Shown: positions 6,608 through 12,936 of the stretch, piece after piece
Layout of the letters: each line of letters starts with the position of its first letter
How positions within the stretch are numbered: the first letter of the stretch is position 1
Source: Sulfurimonas sp.
GTDB taxonomy: Bacteria; Campylobacterota; Campylobacteria; Campylobacterales; Sulfurimonadaceae
DNA length: 14,195 nt
Direction: 5' to 3'
Assembly: GCA_027066935.1 (NCBI GenBank)
Contig: JAMOMX010000135.1
Location: forward strand, 1 to 14,195
Notes under the pieces: generated by a model
Databases searched by the model: none
What the model was told of the DNA's origin: nothing
Seen by the model: only the letters and a program-made list of their open reading frames with translations
Position numbers and translations under genes: made by a program

Positions 6608-8146
6608 ATGGGTGAAAATACTCAGCAATCTTTTTCAAGTGTTTTATCGGTTAATACCTATAATGACACTTTCGTAAATGGTGTTTCTAGTTTTTTAAAA
6701 TATGATACAGATGTAAATTTTGATAAAGAGCAGTACTCTATTGCATATCTCAATACAAAAGATTTCATCAATGCTCAAATTTCGATTAGTAAAAATGTTC
6801 CAGAAGAAGATTTATACGATGCCGTCAGTACTAAAGCATACGATGAATTAGCACTAGATCAAGCAATAGCATATAAAATTCAATATATAGAATTATTTAG
6901 TACTATTGATGGTGAAAATAGATTCTTTAATGTTTTTATTGTAGACAGCGCTACCATTACTGAAAGATTTGAAAGCACTGTATCTAAAATTAAATATATT
7001 GATACAATAATACCCTCCCCTCTTTTAATTAAATCTATATACTCAAAAGGTTTAATAACCAGCAATGGCACACATGCTTTTATATACTTTCAAGCAAATA
7101 ATGCTTTTATCTCAATATACAATGATAAAGAGTATATTTTTAGCAAAACTCTAGATTACTCATTTATACAATTGCATGAAAAATTCTGTGAACTATATGG
7201 CGAAAAAATTCCATATGATGAATTTATAAATTTTTTACAAAAAGAAGACTTAAAAACATCAGATAGCCCTTATAAAGAATTTGTTATAAAGCTATATAAA
7301 GATATATTTGCAAATATAAGTGATATTGTTACTTATGTAAAAAGAGCTTATGATCTTAAAGCTATTGAGCATATTTATGCTGGCGCACAAATAGATATGG
7401 CTACAAAACTAGACGAAATTTCTGAATTTGAGCTGCGTATTCCAAGTAGCTGTTTTGAATTTGATTATGGTTTTGAATCAGCTGATGATGAATATATTGA
7501 TCAAATTCACTCACTTATGCATCTATATACTATTCTTCCTGATGAAGAGAGATATCTTTGTAACTTTACTACATTTGAAAGACCTCCAAAGTTCACGCAA
7601 AGAGATAGCGGTAAACTGATACTAGTTGCTGCAGCAGCACTTATTTTGGGTTTTGCGTACCCTGTATCTTACTGGATAGCTACTTATGCTCAGTCGTTAC
7701 AAATAAAATCTTTAAACAATGAATATATCGTATTGCATAACGATAGAATAACAAGACAAGCTATCATTAAAAATCGTAATGCTGATAAAGATAAATACAC
7801 TATGTTGTTAGAACAAGAAGATGATGAATTTAATTCTAAACGTAAAACTTTAGTAAAAATTCATGACGTAAAAGTAAATTATATTATGAAAGCAAAAATA
7901 TTAACTACTCTTACAAAAAACTTAAATAAATATAGGGTAAGACTTGAATCACTATCTTTTAATGATATAGATGAAAAAAAGATATTTGAATTAAATTTGG
8001 TATCCTATAAAGATATAAACATAACTAAGCTTGTTAAATATTTAACAAGCATACATGAAGGAAAGATAAATTTTTCATTAGAAAAGATAGCTTATGATAA
8101 AGAAAACAAGAAATACTTTAGTACATTAAAGGCGGAGATATTATGA
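6608..8146 (+). CDS. PilM/PilN-type fusion protein of the pilus inner-membrane platform (GspL-like, MshI position)
   Basis: A 512-residue bitopic protein whose layout matches GspL or a PilM joined to PilN. It has a cytoplasmic domain of about 335 residues, one membrane segment (337-361, LILVAAAALILGFAYPVSYW...), a short coiled-coil stretch (about 365-415) and a periplasmic ferredoxin-like domain (about 425-512, with LTTLTKNLNKYRVRLESLSF). In type IV pili PilM recruits the motor ATPase and PilN connects it to PilO and the secretin; GspL does both. The cytoplasmic part shows no clear nucleotide-binding motif, as in GspL, so it is probably a non-catalytic actin-like scaffold. It is the first gene of a tightly packed operon and overlaps the next gene by 4 nt (ATGA). 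The ATG at 6608 has AGGA 9 nt upstream. Assignment rests on architecture and neighbours rather than strong motifs. Confidence 0.75.
   Translation: MGENTQQSFSSVLSVNTYNDTFVNGVSSFLKYDTDVNFDKEQYSIAYLNTKDFINAQISISKNVPEEDLYDAVSTKAYDELALDQAIAYKIQYIELFSTIDGENRFFNVFIVDSATITERFESTVSKIKYIDTIIPSPLLIKSIYSKGLITSNGTHAFIYFQANNAFISIYNDKEYIFSKTLDYSFIQLHEKFCELYGEKIPYDEFINFLQKEDLKTSDSPYKEFVIKLYKDIFANISDIVTYVKRAYDLKAIEHIYAGAQIDMATKLDEISEFELRIPSSCFEFDYGFESADDEYIDQIHSLMHLYTILPDEERYLCNFTTFERPPKFTQRDSGKLILVAAAALILGFAYPVSYWIATYAQSLQIKSLNNEYIVLHNDRITRQAIIKNRNADKDKYTMLLEQEDDEFNSKRKTLVKIHDVKVNYIMKAKILTTLTKNLNKYRVRLESLSFNDIDEKKIFELNLVSYKDINITKLVKYLTSIHEGKINFSLEKIAYDKENKKYFSTLKAEIL
8029..8050. repeat. Perfect 22-bp palindrome inside the PilM/N-like gene
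   Basis: The arm gcttgttaaat (8029-8039) is followed immediately by its exact reverse complement (8040-8050). It encodes part of the periplasmic domain around TKLVKYLTS. In RNA it would make a stem of about 9 bp with a 4-nt loop, some 100 nt before the gene end; in DNA it resembles a dyad operator. Function unknown. Confidence 0.55.
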
Positions 8147-8784
8147 GCATTAGTATTAACATAGAAAACTATCTACACAGAATTGACTCTGAGTTAAAGA
8201 AAAAGAGCAAAAAAGATGTTAAATTAACATATGTTATGGTCGCTGGCGTAATTTTTGCTTTTGCTTATCTTTTTTGGGATAGTTCAATTAGTGAATTTGA
8301 AGCTTCAAAAGAACAGATATCTTCACTTCAAGAAAAGATAAAAAACGATAAGATGTACTTACAAGCAAATCCAGAAACTATAATTGCTACTCTTGATAAC
8401 GAAATTGAAAAAATTAAAATAAAATTGATTGATAAAAAAGATCAAAATTCCTATATAAAAAGTAAAATAGAGACCATATCATCTCTTATTTATGATGAAA
8501 AAAGATGGGGTAAATATATCAATTCAATTGCAAAAGATGCTCTTAGGCATAACATTAAAATTTTAGAGCTTAAGAATGAGTATGTTTCCTCTTCTGATTC
8601 TGAATCATTTGGGCATATGCTTAATCTAGAGATAAGCTTATCTGGTAGCTATAAAAATACACTTAGATTTATAAATGCTTTAGAACAAAGTGATCTAGTT
8701 GTCGATATAAGTAATTTAGAAATAAAGGCACAAGAAAGATTAAATACTAATCTTAAAATTTCTGTATGGGGGATAACATATTAA
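8143..8784 (+). CDS. PilO-like inner-membrane pilus assembly protein (MshJ position)
   Basis: A 213-residue bitopic protein with the PilO/GspM plan: a short cytoplasmic N-terminus, one membrane helix (about 28-45, containing YVMVAGVIFAFAYLFW), a charged coiled coil (about 50-115), and a periplasmic ferredoxin-like domain. The domain holds SGSYKNTLRFINALEQSD (about 167-184) and ends in a strand LKISVWGITY. In PilO families the matching segment precedes the beta strand used for dimerisation with PilN. The ATG overlaps the upstream stop by 4 nt (ATGA) with GGAG just before it; its own TAA overlaps the next ATG by one base. The partner is expected to be the periplasmic part of the preceding fusion protein. 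Role inferred from topology, the C-terminal pattern and context. Confidence 0.8.
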   Translation: MSISINIENYLHRIDSELKKKSKKDVKLTYVMVAGVIFAFAYLFWDSSISEFEASKEQISSLQEKIKNDKMYLQANPETIIATLDNEIEKIKIKLIDKKDQNSYIKSKIETISSLIYDEKRWGKYINSIAKDALRHNIKILELKNEYVSSSDSESFGHMLNLEISLSGSYKNTLRFINALEQSDLVVDISNLEIKAQERLNTNLKISVWGITY

Positions 8785-9236
8785 TGAAAAAGTTAACATT
8801 ATCTTTAGTACTTCTTGTAAGTTTATCCTCTGCTAATGACTTGGCTTGGGTTAATGAACAAATAGATGCTATTAAACCACCAAGAGATGGGGAGCGAAAT
8901 TCAAACATCAATAAAATAAACAGCCCTTTTATTTTTTTAGAAAAAAATGGATATATTGTAAAAATTGATGATAGCAGTGAAGTTAGTGACACAAATTCTT
9001 CAGCTAAATCTAATGACTCATCAATTAAGCCAGTTTTTAGCGATTTGTCATTTAGATTAAGTATGATTATGAATAATTCTGCTCTTATAAACGGTAAATG
9101 GTATAAAGTTGATGATTTAGTAAATAAATATAAAATTACTAAAATATCTAAATCAGCAGTAACTTTAAAACAAAATGCAATAACAAAAGTTATTTCAACA
9201 GCTACAAAAAATGATAGCTTAAAATTTAAAAGATAG
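8784..9236 (+). CDS. Small exported pilus assembly protein (MshK/PilP/GspC-like position)
   Basis: A 150-residue exported protein with a signal peptide (about 1-17, LTLSLVLLVSLSSA), a low-complexity Ser/Asp/Asn linker (about 62-82) and a small beta-rich C-terminal domain (about 88-135). The pattern ALINGKWYKVDDLVNKYKI followed by ISKSAVTLK resembles the C-terminal strand repeats of MshK, PilP and GspC-type proteins. These link the inner-membrane platform to the secretin, and the secretin gene follows directly. I chose ATG 8784, which overlaps the previous stop (TTAATG) and begins exactly with the signal peptide; the in-frame ATG at 8766 would place MGDNIL in front and has no ribosome binding site. 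The spacing to the secretin start is 9 nt. No lipobox is visible, unlike typical PilP lipoproteins. Family membership is by weak pattern and position. Confidence 0.68.
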   Translation: MKKLTLSLVLLVSLSSANDLAWVNEQIDAIKPPRDGERNSNINKINSPFIFLEKNGYIVKIDDSSEVSDTNSSAKSNDSSIKPVFSDLSFRLSMIMNNSALINGKWYKVDDLVNKYKITKISKSAVTLKQNAITKVISTATKNDSLKFKR

Positions 9237-9245
9237 GTAGGTAAC

Positions 9246-10853
9246 ATGAAATCGTTGAAAAAATATATATTTGGAATAGGCTTAACTTTAGTATTGTCTC
9301 TCCAAGCAAATGCGGACTGTTCATACGAACTTTTTAGTGTAAGTTCAGCAAAAGGAACTAAAATAATAGACTTTATTGATCAACTAAGTGATCAATGTGA
9401 ATTTAGTTTAATAGTAACAGATTCAAATGCTCAAAAATTTCTTGATACAGAGCTGAATAAAACCCACCTTAAAAATTTAACTATTAATGAAGTTCTAGAT
9501 ATTGTTTTAAAAGAGAACAACTTATCTTACACATTAGAAAACAATCTACTAAAAATCTCATATCTAACTACTAAAATATTCAATATTGACTATATATTAT
9601 CTCAAAGAAAAGCTTCAGGAAGTACTGATATTACCCTAAGCTCATCTTCTAGTAATCAAAATCAATCGAGAGGTGGTGCTGGTGGAGGACAAAGTGCTGG
9701 TGGAAAAACTACTGCTGGTAAAAGTGGTAGTGGAGGAAGTGGGTCAAATGCTCAATCTGGTATCAAAATAGAGAGTAATGATGAAGTTTTATTTTGGGAG
9801 GGATTAGATTTAGAGCTTAGTAAAGTATTAAATCGTCCAGAAGATGTTTATTTGGCTGATTTACCAATTATAAATAAGAATGCTGGTTTAATTACAGTTA
9901 CAGCTACCAATAGACAGATAACTAGACTTGAGGATTATCTAGATAGACTTCAAAAAAAAGTACACCTTCAAGTTTTAATTGATGTACAACTACTTTCAGT
10001 TACTATGTCAGAGGGTAAATCAACTGGTGTAGATTGGCAACAACTTTACTCCCTTCAAAATATTGATATTGGTATAAATAGTCTACGCTATAAAAATGTT
10101 TCTGAATATGAGACTGAAGACTCAACAATTACAGAAGCTGTTTATGGTGGTTTTAAAGATGTAGCTAACTTAGTTAATATAAAAATTAATGGCTCTTTAA
10201 ATGAAGTTATTAAATTTTTAAAAACTCAAGGTGATGTAACTTCAATCTCTAATCCAAAAATTTTAACCTTAAATAATCAGCCAGCGTTAATTACAGTTGG
10301 TACAGAGTTCTTTTATAAAATAAAATCATCTACTAATCAGCAAGGTTCTGGTGGTGGTGTTGCTGCTACTACTCAAAACGAATCTGTTAAATCTGTATTT
10401 GCCGGTGTGCTGTTAAGTATTACCCCAGAGATATCTAATAATAATTCAATTACTCTAAAAATAAATCCATCATTATCTGAAACTACAGAAGAGTTAGCTG
10501 TATCATCAGCTAATAGAGTTATGCCTCCAGATTTAAACCGTCGTCAACTATCTTCTGTTGTAACAATTAGAGATGGAAATAGAATAATATTAGGTGGTTT
10601 AATCAGCACTAAAAATGTTAACAATTCAAGTCAAGTCCCTATTTTAGGTAGTATTCCTGTATTGAGCTATCTATTTAAGTATGAATCAACTGCTAAACAA
10701 GTTCAAGAGCTAGTTATTGTAATTGAGACACATATTATTAAAAGTGACAACAATAAATTATCTCTATCAGATTTAGGGTATTCTGGAATTAGTAATGATA
10801 TAATTACTCTCAAAAAAGACTCAACCTCTAAAAAAGTAAAAAATGAAATCTAG
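9246..10853 (+). CDS. mshL: Secretin of MSHA-type pilus system (MshL-like outer-membrane channel)
   Basis: A 535-residue secretin that should form the outer-membrane ring through which the pilus passes. Order: signal peptide (about 1-23, ending QANA), STN/N0-like domain (about 35-110) with a cysteine pair Cys25/Cys51 near its start, a Gly/Ser-rich linker (about 131-172), an N-domain (about 205-245), then the secretin domain (about 320-500). The last has NPKILTLNNQPALITVGTEF, SITPEIS, VVTIRDGNRIILGGLI and VPILGSIPVLSYLF. No lipobox is seen, so transport may need a pilotin or another helper. A second Gly-rich patch GSGGG (367-371) lies in the expected gate/lip region. The ATG at 9246 has AGGTAGG upstream. 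The gene overlaps the next by 11 nt. The choice of MshL over PilQ/GspD rests on length, the single STN-plus-N-domain layout and the flanking ExeA-like ATPase. Confidence 0.93.
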   Translation: MKSLKKYIFGIGLTLVLSLQANADCSYELFSVSSAKGTKIIDFIDQLSDQCEFSLIVTDSNAQKFLDTELNKTHLKNLTINEVLDIVLKENNLSYTLENNLLKISYLTTKIFNIDYILSQRKASGSTDITLSSSSSNQNQSRGGAGGGQSAGGKTTAGKSGSGGSGSNAQSGIKIESNDEVLFWEGLDLELSKVLNRPEDVYLADLPIINKNAGLITVTATNRQITRLEDYLDRLQKKVHLQVLIDVQLLSVTMSEGKSTGVDWQQLYSLQNIDIGINSLRYKNVSEYETEDSTITEAVYGGFKDVANLVNIKINGSLNEVIKFLKTQGDVTSISNPKILTLNNQPALITVGTEFFYKIKSSTNQQGSGGGVAATTQNESVKSVFAGVLLSITPEISNNNSITLKINPSLSETTEELAVSSANRVMPPDLNRRQLSSVVTIRDGNRIILGGLISTKNVNNSSQVPILGSIPVLSYLFKYESTAKQVQELVIVIETHIIKSDNNKLSLSDLGYSGISNDIITLKKDSTSKKVKNEI

Positions 10854-11652
10854 CATCTTTAGTAATTCGAAAGATGTTTTTTTAGATACAGTAGATGCTA
10901 AAGATTATGTTCAGTTAGATCGTATATCTACAATCTACCAATCATTAAAAGGTTCTGTGAAGAAACCTCTTAAGATGATTTTGCTATATGGCAAACCAGG
11001 AACTGGTAAAAGCATGTTTTTATCTAAACTATATCAAGATTTATCTAAAACTCAAAAGATATTATATTATATAACCCCAATTTTAGATGAGGGTGAGTTT
11101 TATAAATCAATCGCTCAGGATCTATACAATATAGATGAAGATAACGAATTAAATTTCACACAGATGATAAAAATACTAAAAAATAAAAGTTTTGATGAGA
11201 CTCCACTTGTGTTATTAGATGAGGCTCAACTTTATTCAGATAATTTAATGGAAAAAATTAGACTATTATCAGATACTAGAAAAGTTAAATTTGTTATAGC
11301 TTTACATAAAACTCAAAAAGAAGATTTAATTGCAAAAGAGCATTTTCAAACTAGAATTTGGGAATCTATTGAGTTAACTAACGCAACTATTGCTGAATTA
11401 AAAATATATATACAAAAAAAGCTTATGAAAGCTAATTGTTTTGATAGTGCTAATATGTTTAATGCAAAATCAATAAAACTTATTTATAAATTTTCAAATG
11501 GTAACTATAGAGATACAAATAAACTTTTACATACAACTTTTGAAATTTATGAATATTACTATGAAAATGAGCCACAAAAAATTAATATAAATAAATTAAA
11601 TAATAAAATCATTGAGATGGCTGCAATTCATACAGGGTTAATTAATGCATAA
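10843..11652 (+). CDS. mshM: ExeA/MshM-like AAA ATPase
   Basis: A 269-residue cytoplasmic P-loop ATPase of the ExeA/MshM type. It shows Walker A GKPGTGKS (50-57), Walker B LVLLDEAQ (122-129), a sensor-1-like strand KVKFVIALHKT, and a conserved FQTRIWESIEL stretch carrying the probable arginine finger. A helical lid domain follows (about 180-269, with FSNGNYRDTNKLLHTTFE). Unlike ExeA, it has no membrane helix or peptidoglycan-binding domain, so it fits MshM. ExeA relatives help place the secretin in the envelope; for MshM the role is less well defined. The start ATG at 10843 lies inside the end of mshL, 11 nt before its stop completes, with no clear ribosome binding site. Expression is therefore probably coupled to mshL translation. 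The stop overlaps the next gene by 8 nt. Confidence 0.88.
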   Translation: MKSSIFSNSKDVFLDTVDAKDYVQLDRISTIYQSLKGSVKKPLKMILLYGKPGTGKSMFLSKLYQDLSKTQKILYYITPILDEGEFYKSIAQDLYNIDEDNELNFTQMIKILKNKSFDETPLVLLDEAQLYSDNLMEKIRLLSDTRKVKFVIALHKTQKEDLIAKEHFQTRIWESIELTNATIAELKIYIQKKLMKANCFDSANMFNAKSIKLIYKFSNGNYRDTNKLLHTTFEIYEYYYENEPQKININKLNNKIIEMAAIHTGLINA

Positions 11653-12388
11653 TATATATAATCTTGAAAAAAAATGGTTAAGGTATAAAATAAAGTCTTA
11701 TCTTCCACATATTGGTGCGGCTATAACAAGTATTCTTCTACTTGTGTATGTTTTAAAAACTATTGATGTTCCTGAAGTTACAAATGAACAAAAAGTTGCT
11801 ATAAAAGAAAATAAAAAGCAAGTTCCAATACAAGACACATCATCTCAAGTTAAACAGATATTAGTACAAAATAAACTATCTCCAAAAGATATAACTAATG
11901 ATACATTAATTCTAAATCCATCTTTGGATTTTATAAAAAATTTACGAACAAATTCTATAACAACTTATGAACCAAAAACTAATAACAATGTAGAAGTTGT
12001 GAATCAAGAACTTATACATCAAGAACAAAAAACTGAAGTTAAGATTGAAGAAAAAATAGCACTTTTTTCAATAGTAAAACAAAAAACCACGGATGATATA
12101 GCGCATGTTATTAAAAGATTTCAAAAAAGCAACGACCCTGCTCTTAGTCTTTTTTTAGCTAAAAAATATTATAAACTTAAAGATTATCATAAAGCTTATA
12201 ACTATGCTCTTATAACAAACGAAATTAACAAAGACATTGATGAGAGTTGGATTTTATTCTCTAAATCTTTAGTTAAATTAAATAAAAAAGAAAAGGCTAT
12301 AGAGATTTTAAGAAAATATATAAAACAATCTAATTCACTTAATGCAAAAGTGTTACTTGATAATATTAGATCAGGAAAGTTCAAATGA
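11645..12388 (+). CDS. Membrane-anchored TPR protein (MshN-like)
   Basis: A 247-residue bitopic protein. It has a short basic N-terminus, one membrane helix (about 21-40, PHIGAAITSILLLVYVLKTI), a long low-complexity Lys/Glu/Asn/Thr periplasmic stalk (about 41-150), and a C-terminal TPR region. Two repeats are readable: LAKKYYKLKDYHKAYNYAL (171-189 onward) and SWILFSKSLVKLNKKEKAIE (201-220 onward), ending in a RSGKFK tail. This is the plan of MshN, which sits between MshM and MshE in MSHA loci and probably acts as an envelope scaffold. The N-terminal ATG overlaps mshM by 8 nt with no strong ribosome binding site; the stop overlaps the next gene by 4 nt (ATGA). Assignment is by topology, TPRs and position. 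Confidence 0.75.
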   Translation: MHNIYNLEKKWLRYKIKSYLPHIGAAITSILLLVYVLKTIDVPEVTNEQKVAIKENKKQVPIQDTSSQVKQILVQNKLSPKDITNDTLILNPSLDFIKNLRTNSITTYEPKTNNNVEVVNQELIHQEQKTEVKIEEKIALFSIVKQKTTDDIAHVIKRFQKSNDPALSLFLAKKYYKLKDYHKAYNYALITNEINKDIDESWILFSKSLVKLNKKEKAIEILRKYIKQSNSLNAKVLLDNIRSGKFK

Positions 12389-12927
12389 AAATACTACTTT
12401 TAATATTTATTTGTATATCCCTTAATGCAGATATTAAAAAAAAGATGTTTAATCTTTATCAAAATGAAAAATATGAAAAAGTTTGTAATCTTGGTTATAA
12501 TGCTTTAGATTTAAATGCTAAAGATGAGGAATATATATCACTATACGCCTTTGCATGTTTAAAATCTGATTATATTGACAGATTAAATATACCAATATCA
12601 TTGTTAAAGTATTCAAAAGAATCTAGATCTAATGCAGCTTATTTTTCAGTGATTTTAATGCAAAAAAAACTTTTATATCATGCATTAGTTGATGGGTATG
12701 ATTTATCAAAATTAAAACTTCCAACTACAAATTATATTTTATCAAAAGTATTTGATTTATATTCAAAAATTGGAAAACATGAAAATCGATCAGTCTACCT
12801 ATTTGATGATAAAGATAATCCAAAAGTCACATATAAACTTTATCTTGAAAATGATAAAAAATTAAGTAAAATGGTAATTGAAGAGTATTACGATACAATA
12901 ACAATACAACGACATGTATACTGGTAG
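12385..12927 (+). CDS. Unrecognised exported protein inserted between mshN and mshE
   Basis: I do not recognise this 180-residue protein. It has a short signal peptide (about 1-15, KILLLIFICISLNA before DIKKK) and then an all-helical, TPR/SEL1-like look: LYQNEKYEKVCNLGYNALDL at 24-43, with further helices to about 130. The C-terminal 50 residues are different, charged and probably beta-rich, ending in the aromatic QRHVYW. Cys34 and Cys58 lie in adjacent predicted helices and could pair in the periplasm. Cys10 is within the signal peptide but lacks a lipobox. The gene starts in the mshN stop (ATGA) and ends 9 nt before mshE, so it belongs to the pilus operon. In the classical MSHA order mshN is followed directly by mshE, so this is an accessory or lineage-specific part of the machine. 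It could have arisen from a TPR-protein duplication; that is speculation. Confidence 0.8.
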   Translation: MKILLLIFICISLNADIKKKMFNLYQNEKYEKVCNLGYNALDLNAKDEEYISLYAFACLKSDYIDRLNIPISLLKYSKESRSNAAYFSVILMQKKLLYHALVDGYDLSKLKLPTTNYILSKVFDLYSKIGKHENRSVYLFDDKDNPKVTYKLYLENDKKLSKMVIEEYYDTITIQRHVYW

Positions 12928-12936
12928 GATATTAAA

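Noticed and set aside
8766..8783. Upstream ATG for the MshK-like gene
   Set aside because: It would add MGDNIL in front of a normal signal peptide; ATG 8784 overlaps the previous stop as at neighbouring junctions.
8753..9247. 164-residue open frame on the minus strand opposite the MshK-like gene
   Set aside because: It lies wholly over a coding gene with a signal peptide and operon-tight junctions, shows no family pattern, and its length is explained by the low-GC codon pattern of the + strand.
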